Assembly (NCBI GenBank): GCA_024637035.1
Contig: JAGXFW010000005.1
Location: forward strand, 1-64,000
Reading direction: 5' to 3'
DNA from: Actinomycetes bacterium
GTDB taxonomy: Bacteria; Actinomycetota; Thermoleophilia; RBG-16-64-13
DNA: 64,000 nucleotides
Position numbers and translations under genes: made by a program. Shown here piece by piece: positions 35,275 to 43,168 of the stretch. A model generated the notes under the pieces. That model did not search any database. It saw only the letters and a list, made by a program, of their open reading frames with translations, and had not been told where the DNA came from. Positions within the stretch are counted from its first letter, which is position 1. Every line of letters starts with the position of its first letter.

Positions 35275-35976
35275 TCAATCGACTCGCGGGGTGATCTGCG
35301 CTACGCAATGCCGGTCGCCGGCGCAGATGCAGGCACTGTGCTCCCAATCGATCGGCTCGGCGCAGATCTGAGACACCATGCCCCGAAGGACTGCTTGGTG
35401 CAGAGTGCAGATCGTCGGGTCGAAGTCGGGGGCAAGCTCGGCGAAGACACAGTTGTGAATCGAGAGTTCGAAGGACTTGTCTTGACGTTCGACGGCGGTG
35501 GACACTCCGCTTCCGGACATCTCACGCCTCACCACATCGATCGCCTGGGCGAGCGGGAAGGGGCCGTCCGCGGCGCGTCCCCTGTCGCGGATGTAGTCTC
35601 GGCCCCACATGAAACCGAACTCGTCTAAGTCCGTAGCATCGTCGGTACGTGTGGCCAAGTCCATGGCCAGCCGGGCGAGGAAGCGATAGTCACGGGGCGG
35701 AAGCGTGATCGAGACCGCGTGCGGGCTCGGAAGGAACGCCAGCTGGGGTCTGCCCACGACACCCGGTCGATGGCGCTTCTGGGAGATGATGAGGCCCGCG
35801 TCTACCAGCTTGTTCAAGTGGATGCGGATGGCACTGTGATGCATGCCGATCCGTTCGACGAGGTCTTGGACGGTGAGCGGATCAGCGGCGCCTGCGATTG
35901 TGCGGAAGATGGTGAAGCGCGTTTCTTCACCCAGGGCCCTGGCTACATCCAAGATCTCGCGACGCACTTCGTACAT
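35275..35976 (-). CDS. SufR-like (COG2345) winged-helix regulator with cysteine cluster
   Basis: About 233 residues. An N-terminal winged helix (TRFTIFRTIAGAADPLTVQDLVERIGMHHSAIRIHLNKLV) is followed by a domain ending in conserved cysteines (NCVF, ICTLH, QICAE, CICAGDRHC), the layout of SufR/COG2345 regulators that bind an Fe-S cluster. ATG 35976 (MYEVRREILDVARAL) is the likely start; the frame extends to 36057 without a better site. It lies between the flavoprotein and AOR and may control both according to redox or Fe-S status. Confidence 0.78.
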   Translation of the reverse strand: MYEVRREILDVARALGEETRFTIFRTIAGAADPLTVQDLVERIGMHHSAIRIHLNKLVDAGLIISQKRHRPGVVGRPQLAFLPSPHAVSITLPPRDYRFLARLAMDLATRTDDATDLDEFGFMWGRDYIRDRGRAADGPFPLAQAIDVVRREMSGSGVSTAVERQDKSFELSIHNCVFAELAPDFDPTICTLHQAVLRGMVSQICAEPIDWEHSACICAGDRHCVAQITPRVD

Positions 35977-36129
35977 CGGATGTGTTGCACCACCGTTCGT
36001 CGGGCCGGATTCTGACACGATCACGTCGAACTGTATCAATTCCCCACCGCAACGCAAACGCGGCTGTGTCGGCTAGCAGGGACCCGTTGCCGTGTTAGCC
36101 GTCCAAATAGCGCGGGGACCGCCGCCCTA

Positions 36130-37335
36130 TCAGTCGTCCCAGCGGAACTGGGGTTTGTGGGTCTTGTTCCAGACTTCCTGAGTGGCGTCCTCGGCTTCCT
36201 GGTCTTCCGCGGCGGTCGGCACGACGTTGGCCGGGTGATCCTGCTCGAGCGAGAGCTCGAGTTCCGAGGCGTCGAGGCGGCCGGAGTCTTCGATGATCGC
36301 GTTGGTCTCTTTGAACACAGCCGACAGGTCGGTGAGCTCCATGCCCTCTCCGAACTCTGTGACCCGATCGTCTTGGGCGTCTTCGGATAGATCGAGCAGG
36401 TACTGGTACCAGACGATATCCCAGCCCACGGTCAGCAGTACTTTGCGCTCCGCACCCGCGATCTTCACCAGGTTGACCAGCGGCCGACCGAGACCGCGAC
36501 GTACGCTACGCATCTTGCTGACGAACACCGATTCGTTGAACAAGCGCTGTATGAGCCTCACATCGTCGCGTGTGAGGTCGGATGCGGACACCACCATGGT
36601 GTTCCCGTGGTCAGGGGTTCCAGGGGTTTCTGCGGAACGCTGCGCCGGATCGAGCTCTACGACGGGGTACTCTCCGGTCGAACCGAGCAGCCCCTCCGCG
36701 CGGCGCAGCCGGCCTCTCGTGCGTTCCAGGTCCGCTTCCAGAGCGCGGATGCGGTTCTCCATCTCCATCATCGTCAGTTGCGCGGTGTCGTAGCCGACGA
36801 AGAGCCTGTCCAGTTGGACGGCGAGCTCATCGAGCTGAGTTTGCTCCCGGCTGCGGGCCGCGGCGAGATCGAGGAGTATCGCGCGGGCCGCTTCGGCGGG
36901 GTCTGCGTCCTCCGGCCACGCCGGCTGGTCGAACGCCGAACCGATGTCGTCCGATTCGTCGTCGGCCGCGCCGGGCTCGGGCGCGCCGGCGGGAGTGTCG
37001 GCCTCCGAAGCATCGGTCTGGGGCGCATCGGCGGGAGTGTCCGCGGGAGTGTCGGCCTCGGGAGCGAGTGGATCAGACGTTCCCTGAGCCGACTCCCCGG
37101 CGCGCGTGGCCCCGTAGGCAGGGGTCGCCGTCGATGCCGGCATCTGGGGTTGAGGGTCAGGTTCCACGCTCTCGGCCTCGGCACCCTCTTCGATCTCGAG
37201 TTCCGCGAGGCAGTTGCCGCACACCAACACAAGCGCTTCGTCGTCGGTCTCGACGAGGGTTCCATTGCCGGCCAGGACGGCCTGGCACATACCGCACCGA
37301 TCAGTGGGGGCGAGGGGTTCGTCCCAAGGGTTCAT
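36130..37335 (-). CDS. Zinc-ribbon and coiled-coil protein of unknown function
   Basis: A 401-residue acidic protein. ATG 37335 follows GGAGGAG; the longer frame to 37902 runs antisense to AOR and is rejected. An N-terminal zinc ribbon has CGMCQ and CGNCL. An Asp/Pro/Ala/Thr-rich linker of about 100 residues follows, then a coiled coil (about 185-240, MEMENRIRALEADLERTRGRL). A conserved-looking C-terminal domain ends it (VRLIQRLFNESVFVSKMRSVRRGLGRPLVN, VGWDIVWYQYLLDL). I do not recognise the family. It is divergent from AOR with 205 bp between starts. Confidence 0.7.
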   Translation of the reverse strand: MNPWDEPLAPTDRCGMCQAVLAGNGTLVETDDEALVLVCGNCLAELEIEEGAEAESVEPDPQPQMPASTATPAYGATRAGESAQGTSDPLAPEADTPADTPADAPQTDASEADTPAGAPEPGAADDESDDIGSAFDQPAWPEDADPAEAARAILLDLAAARSREQTQLDELAVQLDRLFVGYDTAQLTMMEMENRIRALEADLERTRGRLRRAEGLLGSTGEYPVVELDPAQRSAETPGTPDHGNTMVVSASDLTRDDVRLIQRLFNESVFVSKMRSVRRGLGRPLVNLVKIAGAERKVLLTVGWDIVWYQYLLDLSEDAQDDRVTEFGEGMELTDLSAVFKETNAIIEDSGRLDASELELSLEQDHPANVVPTAAEDQEAEDATQEVWNKTHKPQFRWDD

Positions 37336-37466
37336 CGCAGTCACTCCTCCTGCCCGGCTGGGGCGGGTGGAAAGGGATTCTCTCGAGTCTTCCATGTGAT
37401 TATACCAGGGCGATTTTCGGGAATTGTGGCGTGCGAGGGGGCTTCTGCGTGGTGGGAGCGGTGCGA

Positions 37467-37494
37467 TTGACAGCCGTCGCGCCCCTGATAGAGT
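37467..37494 (+). promoter_or_regulatory. Promoter of the AOR gene
   Basis: TTGACA (37467-37472), a perfect -35, and TAGAGT (37489-37494) are 16 bases apart. The predicted start lies about 40 bases before ATG 37541. The site is in the gap shared with the divergent zinc-ribbon gene. Confidence 0.65.
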
Positions 37495-37540
37495 TATGGA
37501 GCATCGGATCTGTGTGATGGGCGCCCGAGGAGGGGAACGA

Positions 37541-39286
37541 ATGAGAAGGATACTGCGTGTAGATGTGGCCGCTGGGACCACCGCCTTCGAGGATCTGCCT
37601 GCCGAATGGACGCTGCGCGGGGGCCGGTCCCTCACGTCGACCATCGTGTCCAACGAGGTGGATGCCGCCGTCGACCCGTTGGGCCCCGACAACAAGATCG
37701 TGTTCGCCCCTGGGCTCCTCTCCGGCACGACGGCCCCCAACTCCGGCAGGCTCTCAGTCGGGACGAAGAGCCCACTCACCGGTGGCATCAAGGAAGCCAA
37801 CTCCGGCGGCCAGGCCGCCATGCGTCTCGCCCGATTGGGCGTAGCCGCCATCATCGTGGAAGGGGACCCCGGCGACAAGAAGTGGGTGTTGCACCTCTCC
37901 AAGGACGGCGCGCGTCTCGACGACGGAGCCCCCTACTGGGGCACGGGCAACTACGAGTGCGCGGCAGCGCTACGGGCTGCCTACGGGGAGAAGGTCGCCA
38001 CCATACAAGTGGGACCGGCCGGAGAGATGGGCTACAAGAACTCTTCTGTCGCCGTGACCGACCCCGAGGGCAACCCGGCACGTCACGCCGGCCGGGGAGG
38101 CACCGGCGCCGTGATGGGCGCCCGGGGCCTGAAGGCCATCGTGGCCGATGACGCCGGCACCGAGCGGCCGGAGGCGGTCGACAAGGAGCGCTTCGCTGTG
38201 GCGCGCAAGACGCTGGTGGACGGTCTGAAGAGCCATCCGGTGACCAGTCAGGGCCTCACGAATTATGGCACGGCCATCTTGGTGAACATCATCAACGAGG
38301 CCGGTGGGCTGCCCACGCACAACTTCACCTCCGGCCGGTTCGACGGCGCCGAGGCGATCTCGGGCGAGACTGTCCACCAGAATTGCGAGGACAGAGGCGG
38401 CAAGCGCGAGCATGCCTGCATGACCGGTTGCGTGATCCACTGCTCGAACGTCTACAACGACAAGGATGGCAATTACGTCTCGAGTGGCGTGGAGTACGAG
38501 ACGATCTGGGCTCTGGGCGCCAACTGCGACAATGCCGACATCGAGTCGATCGCTCAGATGGATCGGTTGTGCGACGATCTGGGCCTCGACACCATCGAGA
38601 TGGGCGACACCTTCGGCGTGGCCATGGAGGGTGGTGTCCTTCCGTGGGGCGATGCCGCGCGCATGATCGAGCTCTTCGAGGACATCAGGCAGGGCACGGA
38701 GTTGGGCCGCAAGCTCGCCAACGGCTGCGTGCATGCTGGAGCCGAGTTCGGGGTAACACGGGTCCCCGCAGTCAAAGGCCAAGGCATCCCGGCGTACGAC
38801 CCGCGGGCCGTCAAGGGCATCGGAGTCACGTACGCAACCAGCACGATGGGCGCCGACCATACGTCGGGCTATGCTGTGGCTACCAACATCCTCAAGGTCG
38901 GTGGTGACGTCGATCCTCTGGCTTCCGAGGGGCAGTGCCCGCTCTCCAACGGGCTGCAGCAGGCCACGGTACTGTTCGATTCCGCCGGCCTCTGCGTGTT
39001 CCTGGCCTTCGCCGCGCTCGACCAGCCCGATTCTCTGGCCGCCATCCCCGAGTTGATCAGCGCGCAGTATGGCGTGCCCTTCGGTCTCGACCAGATCGGA
39101 CCGTATGGCGAGACCCTGCTGTCCATCGAGCGCGATTTCAACCGCCGGGCCGGTTTCACGGAGAAGGACGATCGACTGCCGGCCTTCTTCAGCACCGAGA
39201 GGCTGCCTCCGCATGACGTGATCTGGGATATCCCGGACAGCGAACTCGACCAGGTCTGTGGTTGGAGTCCGGTTCTGGAGATGTAG
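37541..39286 (+). CDS. aor: Aldehyde:ferredoxin oxidoreductase
   Basis: A 581-residue tungsten (or molybdenum) pterin enzyme that oxidises aldehydes to acids with ferredoxin as acceptor, or the reverse. ATG 37541 has GAGGAGGGGA upstream. The N-terminal domain is visible as RRILRVDVAAGT and the GRLSVGTKSPLTGGIKEAN region. The [4Fe-4S] cysteines are CMTGCVIHC, with a further one expected in the C-terminal part (SAGLC). The pterin-binding region includes GVEYETIWALGANC and DTIEMGDTFGVAMEGG. It is an AOR paralogue rather than the Pyrococcus archetype, so the natural substrate is uncertain. Two ubiquitin-like MoaD/ThiS proteins follow. Confidence 0.93.
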   Translation: MRRILRVDVAAGTTAFEDLPAEWTLRGGRSLTSTIVSNEVDAAVDPLGPDNKIVFAPGLLSGTTAPNSGRLSVGTKSPLTGGIKEANSGGQAAMRLARLGVAAIIVEGDPGDKKWVLHLSKDGARLDDGAPYWGTGNYECAAALRAAYGEKVATIQVGPAGEMGYKNSSVAVTDPEGNPARHAGRGGTGAVMGARGLKAIVADDAGTERPEAVDKERFAVARKTLVDGLKSHPVTSQGLTNYGTAILVNIINEAGGLPTHNFTSGRFDGAEAISGETVHQNCEDRGGKREHACMTGCVIHCSNVYNDKDGNYVSSGVEYETIWALGANCDNADIESIAQMDRLCDDLGLDTIEMGDTFGVAMEGGVLPWGDAARMIELFEDIRQGTELGRKLANGCVHAGAEFGVTRVPAVKGQGIPAYDPRAVKGIGVTYATSTMGADHTSGYAVATNILKVGGDVDPLASEGQCPLSNGLQQATVLFDSAGLCVFLAFAALDQPDSLAAIPELISAQYGVPFGLDQIGPYGETLLSIERDFNRRAGFTEKDDRLPAFFSTERLPPHDVIWDIPDSELDQVCGWSPVLEM

Positions 39287-39359
39287 GGGAGCATCGCTTG
39301 GATGCGTGGGTCATCGATGGGGGCGGGGCGCCGCGGCACCCCGCCCCCGCAGTCTGTCG

Positions 39360-39385
39360 CCGCCGGCGCGCCGTCGCGCCGGCGG
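39360..39385 (+). terminator. Hairpin between AOR and the first MoaD-like gene
   Basis: CCGCCGGCGCG (39360-39370) and CGCGCCGGCGG (39375-39385) form a perfect 11-bp stem with a ccgt loop, 74 bases after the AOR stop. There is no T-tract, so it may act as a processing or attenuation element rather than a full terminator. Confidence 0.45.
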
Positions 39386-39401
39386 GTCGGTGTCGCCTGA
39401 C

Positions 39402-39677
39402 ATGAAGGTGACCGTGAAGCTCGGCTCGACCCTTAGAGCCAAGGCGCCCGCCTTCCAGGGGGGTGAGGGAGTCATCGAACTGGAGGGCCCGGGGCCGGCG
39501 CGTGTGCGTGATGTCCTGCAGTCGCTCGGCATCGCGGACGACGAGGTCAACCTGATCTACCGGAACCACCGCTTGGTCACGGCGGCGGCCCACATCGAAC
39601 ACGGCGACCGGCTGGGGCTGTTCCCCCCGAACTTCATCCACTTCTCTCAGTTCTACCTGAAACGCGACGAGGAATAG
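39402..39677 (+). CDS. MoaD/ThiS-like ubiquitin-fold protein 1
   Basis: A 91-residue beta-grasp protein. It begins MKVTVKLGSTLRAKAP, with the middle VRDVLQSLGIADDEVNLIYRNHRLV and a late HGDRLGLFPP, matching small MoaD/ThiS-fold proteins seen beside AOR genes. It does not end in Gly-Gly but in an extension after FPPNF, so it is not an obvious sulfur carrier. ATG 39402 is chosen because the longer frame adds 48 low-complexity residues overlapping the AOR end. It may assist the tungsten cofactor. Confidence 0.75.
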   Translation: MKVTVKLGSTLRAKAPAFQGGEGVIELEGPGPARVRDVLQSLGIADDEVNLIYRNHRLVTAAAHIEHGDRLGLFPPNFIHFSQFYLKRDEE

Positions 39678-39828
39678 TGAGCTGGAGCCGGTCCGGCCGG
39701 GAGTGATCACGGGTGTGCGACACGGGGAGCAGAGCGCGCGGGTCGACGCTAGGCCCATGGTAGACTTGACTGGACGACGGTACGGCTGCACAACGGGCGG
39801 AACGCCCTCCAACTGCGGAGCCCCCACG

Positions 39829-40059
39829 ATGATCGATGTACGCCTCTTCGCGACGCTTCCGATGCGCTCGACCAGCGGGCGGAAGGAGTTCGCCCTGGAA
39901 CCTCGCCCCGGGCTCACAGTGGGTGAGATCGTTGACGCGGAAGGTCTGCGCCGAACCGATGTACACATCGTGATGATCAACGGCAAACACGGGTCGCTCG
40001 ACTCGGAACTCGACGACGGCGACAGACTCGGGCTCTTCCCGCCCGTTGGCGGCGGATAG
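39829..40059 (+). CDS. MoaD/ThiS-like ubiquitin-fold protein 2, Gly-Gly terminus
   Basis: A 76-residue beta-grasp protein that ends FPPVGGG, the Gly-Gly tail used for thiocarboxylate formation by MoaD, ThiS and their relatives. It starts MIDVRLFATLPM, with TVGEIVDAEGL and DDGDRLGLFP typical of the fold. ATG 39829 has GGAG upstream; the longer frame is unsupported. It is the best candidate in the cluster for a true sulfur carrier to molybdopterin or tungstopterin. No MoeB-like activating enzyme is in the window. Confidence 0.82.
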   Translation: MIDVRLFATLPMRSTSGRKEFALEPRPGLTVGEIVDAEGLRRTDVHIVMINGKHGSLDSELDDGDRLGLFPPVGGG

Positions 40060-40069
40060 GGACCCTCCG

Positions 40070-40801
40070 ATGGCGCCTGCTCCCCCCGAGAGCGGTCGTT
40101 TTCCTGCGGCTCCCGCGGATCTGGCCACCAAGCTGCTCACCGGCCTCGCTCTCTCGATCTTGGGAATCCTCGCGGTCGGCGGGTGCGTGCAGGTGGGTGT
40201 GTCAGTGGCAGAGACCGACGTACTCGGTGTAGTGCGCGGGCTCTCGTACGCTGGTCTCGCCTTTGCCGCGGGGGTGTTCGCTCTCGCTCGCACTCCCTGT
40301 ACATACCGGCTCGAACAAGACGGAGTGCACGGTACCGTTCTCGTAGTGGAGCGACGCTGGAGTGCCGCGGTGAGGTTGGCGCTCGGGCGCTATCAGGACG
40401 TCTTCGCCGCGCGACGCGTCATCTTCCCGTGGGTGCCGTTGCTTTCGGGCACCCGTGTGTTCGGGTTGCGGGGCGCTCGCATCGAGGAGTCGCTCGCCGG
40501 CTTCTGGTCGTTCGGTCGCGATGGTCGTCGTGCTCTCGTCTTCACTGGGCCCGGCCGCCCGCGCACCCTCGTGTCTCCCGACGATCCGCAGGCGATGCTG
40601 GCCGCCCTCGCGTGTCTGGATGACGCGCCGCGGCAGACGTCGGAGACCTCCGCCGAGGCGCCGCCGGCTGGTGAGGTGCCGTCGCGCGCGAACCAGGGGG
40701 CGGCGAAGGCGAGCGAGGTGCCGTCGCGTGAGAACGAGTCGGCGGCACAAGGGCCTGCGGCTGGCTCGGGAAGGAGCTCCGGTGGAACAGATCCGCGTTG
40801 A
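40070..40801 (+). CDS. Membrane protein with PH-like domain
   Basis: A 243-residue protein. Two hydrophobic helices near the N-terminus (LLTGLALSILGILAVGGC and GLSYAGLAFAAGVFAL) are followed by a beta-rich segment (TYRLEQDGVHGTVLVVERRWSAAVRLALG, LVFTGPGRPRTLVSPDDP) that looks like a bacterial PH/DUF304-type domain. A low-complexity Glu/Ala/Ser tail overlaps the macrodomain gene by 20 bases. ATG 40070 is the likely start. Function unknown; the overlap suggests coupled translation with the macrodomain protein. Confidence 0.6.
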   Translation: MAPAPPESGRFPAAPADLATKLLTGLALSILGILAVGGCVQVGVSVAETDVLGVVRGLSYAGLAFAAGVFALARTPCTYRLEQDGVHGTVLVVERRWSAAVRLALGRYQDVFAARRVIFPWVPLLSGTRVFGLRGARIEESLAGFWSFGRDGRRALVFTGPGRPRTLVSPDDPQAMLAALACLDDAPRQTSETSAEAPPAGEVPSRANQGAAKASEVPSRENESAAQGPAAGSGRSSGGTDPR

Positions 40802-41348
40802 TGGGAGACCGATCGTCATCAAGATGGGCGACATCACGGAGGAGGTCGCCGACGCGATCGTCAACGCGGCCAATTCGAGCCTCATGGTTGGCGGCGGGGT
40901 CGACGGAGCGATCCATCGGGCGGGGGGTCCCGACATATTGGCTGAATGTCGGGCCGTGCGCGAGGCCCGCGGTCTGCTGCCCGCGGGCGAGGCGGTGTCC
41001 ACGACGGCCGGTGGGTTGCGCGCTCGCCGGGTGATCCACACCGTGGGCCCGATCTGGCGGGGCGGAGTGCAGGGGGAGGAGGCCACGCTTCAGCGCGCGT
41101 ACCGCTCCAGCCTGGCGGTGGCCGCGGAGGAAGGGCTCCGAACCGTGGCCTTCCCGTCCATCTCTACAGGCGCGTACGGGTATCCAGTGAGGCAAGCCTC
41201 TGTCGCCGCGCTGTGCAGCGTTGCGTCTTTCGTCGATGAGGGCCCTGAGATTCTCGAAGAAGTGCGGTTCGTGCTCTTCGACGAGACCACGTTCGACGCG
41301 TATCGTCACGCGGCTCGATTCGTCTCGAGGTTTACAACACAAACGTAG
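40782..41348 (+). CDS. Macrodomain protein (ADP-ribose or O-acetyl-ADP-ribose binding)
   Basis: A 188-residue single macrodomain. GTG 40782 has GGAAGGAG upstream. The ADP-ribose loops are visible as GDITEEVADAIVNAANSSLMVGGGVDGAIHRAGG and the glycine-rich SISTGAYGYPV. The sequence is most like MacroD/YmdB proteins, which remove ADP-ribose from proteins or hydrolyse O-acetyl-ADP-ribose. It overlaps the PH-like gene. A promoter overlaps its stop codon and serves the next gene. An ADP-ribosyl transferase was not found in the window; the Fic protein is 34 kb away. Confidence 0.9.
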   Translation: MEQIRVDGRPIVIKMGDITEEVADAIVNAANSSLMVGGGVDGAIHRAGGPDILAECRAVREARGLLPAGEAVSTTAGGLRARRVIHTVGPIWRGGVQGEEATLQRAYRSSLAVAAEEGLRTVAFPSISTGAYGYPVRQASVAALCSVASFVDEGPEILEEVRFVLFDETTFDAYRHAARFVSRFTTQT

Positions 41349-41357
41349 TGTTATACT
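41331..41357 (+). promoter_or_regulatory. Promoter with short inverted repeat before MoaD-like 3
   Basis: TTTACA (41331-41336) and TATACT (41352-41357), 15 bases apart, overlap the macrodomain stop. AACAC and GTGTT form a 5-bp inverted repeat between them. The start would lie about 55 bases before the third ubiquitin-fold gene. Spacing is short for a vegetative promoter, so confidence is moderate. Confidence 0.45.
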
Positions 41358-41421
41358 GCTCGAATGGCGGCTCGACCGGGGTCGCTGGGCGTGAAGTATC
41401 GGCGGAACTCTGGAGGGCGGC

Positions 41422-41691
41422 ATGGCCTCACGAGAAGGTGTCGAAGTGCGCGCGTTCCTGCATCTTGCCGGGTTGGTGGGCGAGAAGGGACATGTGACCG
41501 TGCCGCCGCGGCGAGGTGCGACGGTCGCGTCTGTGGCGCGCGAAGCAGGGCTGGATCCGGCATGTGTGGGGTTGGTCATGGTCAACGGCGTCAAGGCGGA
41601 GTTGGACGCCTTCGTCGGTGGGGGTGACCGGGTGGCTTTCTTCCCGGACTACGTCCCGTACCACCGCGTATACGGGATGTGCGTGCTGTAG
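41422..41691 (+). CDS. MoaD/ThiS-like ubiquitin-fold protein 3
   Basis: An 89-residue beta-grasp protein. Typical features are AFLHLAGLVGEKG at the N-terminus, TVASVAREAGLDPACVGLVMVNG in the middle and GGGDRVAFFPDY near the end. It lacks a Gly-Gly tail and ends VYGMCVL. ATG 41422 is preceded by GGAGGG. It resembles the small MoaD-like proteins of tungsten-enzyme loci but may act as a scaffold rather than a sulfur carrier. A GC-rich hairpin (41701-41718) follows the stop. Confidence 0.75.
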   Translation: MASREGVEVRAFLHLAGLVGEKGHVTVPPRRGATVASVAREAGLDPACVGLVMVNGVKAELDAFVGGGDRVAFFPDYVPYHRVYGMCVL

Positions 41692-41901
41692 CCGCTGTCC
41701 GGCCGCGGTTTCGCGGCCGCGGGAGACCTGGTGCGACTGGCGTGTCGCGACTGACGCAGCCGCGAACCTGGTCGCTGTCCGGCGTCCGCAGTCCCGGATC
41801 GCCTCGGAGCCTCTCTCTCGTCTGATAGATTATTCGCTCGTGACGCCGCCAGAGGTGTCTCGAGCGCTGGGTGGTATTCGAATGAACAGGGAGGGCGACA
41901 T

Positions 41902-43086
41902 ATGCCCGTCAGCAAGAAGATCGAGAGCTTCATGGAACGATCCTCGTGGATCCGCAGGATGTTCGAGGAGGGTGGGCGGCTGAAGGCCGAGCATGGAGCC
42001 GACAAGGTGTTCGACTTCAGTCTGGGCAACCCGAATCTGGAGCCACCAGAGGAATTCCACCGCGTTCTTCGCGAACTCATCGAAGATCCGCATTCAGGCA
42101 GACACGGTTACATGTCCAATGCGGGCTACCTTGAGACGCGCACTGCGGTGGCGGACTACCTCACCGTGGAGCAGGACGTGGCCGTCAACCCCGAGCACAT
42201 CGTCATGACTTCGGGGGCCGGAGGAGCGCTCAACGTCATCTTCAAGGCCATCCTCGACCAAGGCGATGAAGTGCTCGTGCCCAAGCCGTTCTTCGTGGAG
42301 TACAACTTCTACGTCGACAACCACGGCGGCGTGCTGAAACCGGTCGAGACTCACCCTGACTTCAGCCTGGACCTGGACCGCATCGCCGCGGCGATCACCC
42401 CCAAGACCCGCGCGATAATCCTGAACTCGCCCAACAACCCGACGGCGCGCATCTACCCCGAAGAGACCGTGCGAGAGCTGGGGCGACTCCTCGAGCACGC
42501 CTGGCTCGAGAACGGCCGCGTGATCTACCTGGTCGCCGACGAGCCATATCGGAAGATCGTGTACGGCGACACGAAGGTACCCTCCTTGATGGCCGCCTAT
42601 CCGAACACGATCCTCTCGACGAGTTACTCCAAGGACCTCTCCCTGTCGGGCGAACGCATCGGCTTCATCGCGGCGCACCCCGAGATCCCCGATGTGCAGC
42701 AACTCATGGGTGGTCTGATCCTTGCGAATCGTATCTTGGGCTTCGTGAACGCTCCCGCGCTCATGCAGCGCGCGATCGCCCGACTGCAAGGGGTCAAGGT
42801 GGACCTGACCCACTATCGGGAGAACCGCGACCTGCTTCTCGGCGCGCTGCGAGGCTCAGGATTCACCGTGCCCGAGCCCGACGGGGCCTTCTACTTGTTC
42901 CCGAAGTCGCCGGTGGAAGACGACGTGGTATTCGCGCAGGAACTCCAGGAAGATCTGGTGCTGGTGGTGCCGGGTAGCGGGTTCAGCGGCCCGGGTCACT
43001 TCCGGATCGCCTACTGCTGTTCGCGGGCCACAGTGGAAGGCGCCATCCCGATCTTCGAAAAGGTGGGGCGCAAGTACTACGGCTGA
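41902..43086 (+). CDS. Class I/II PLP-dependent aminotransferase
   Basis: A 394-residue fold-type I aminotransferase. The internal aldimine lysine lies in TSYSKDLSLSGERIG near residue 243. Other marks are NSPNNPTARIYP, DEPYRKIVY and a substrate-arginine region FRIAYCCS. ATG 41902 has GGGAGG upstream. Sequence and length suggest a pyridoxal-phosphate aminotransferase acting on amino acids such as aspartate, alanine or aromatic ones, but the specificity is not clear. It follows the AOR island after 210 bp and is probably transcribed on its own. Confidence 0.9.
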   Translation: MPVSKKIESFMERSSWIRRMFEEGGRLKAEHGADKVFDFSLGNPNLEPPEEFHRVLRELIEDPHSGRHGYMSNAGYLETRTAVADYLTVEQDVAVNPEHIVMTSGAGGALNVIFKAILDQGDEVLVPKPFFVEYNFYVDNHGGVLKPVETHPDFSLDLDRIAAAITPKTRAIILNSPNNPTARIYPEETVRELGRLLEHAWLENGRVIYLVADEPYRKIVYGDTKVPSLMAAYPNTILSTSYSKDLSLSGERIGFIAAHPEIPDVQQLMGGLILANRILGFVNAPALMQRAIARLQGVKVDLTHYRENRDLLLGALRGSGFTVPEPDGAFYLFPKSPVEDDVVFAQELQEDLVLVVPGSGFSGPGHFRIAYCCSRATVEGAIPIFEKVGRKYYG

Positions 43087-43138
43087 TCGCTCCACGCGCC
43101 TCCGGAAGTGCTGAAGGCGCGTGGCGAGGCGGCCGGGC

Positions 43139-43168
43139 GTTCAGTCGCCGGGCGTTCAGTCGCCGGGC
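43139..43168. repeat. Two tandem copies of a 15-bp unit at a gene end
   Basis: GTTCAGTCGCCGGGC is present at 43139-43153 and 43154-43168. The second copy includes the last codons and stop of the minus-strand flavin-type oxidase gene, so the repeat is a duplication of the end of that gene. No effect on the protein is expected. Confidence 0.85.

Noticed and set aside
37336-37902. N-terminal extension of the zinc-ribbon protein
   Set aside because: It overlaps AOR coding sequence in antisense, while ATG 37335 has a strong GGAGGAG site.
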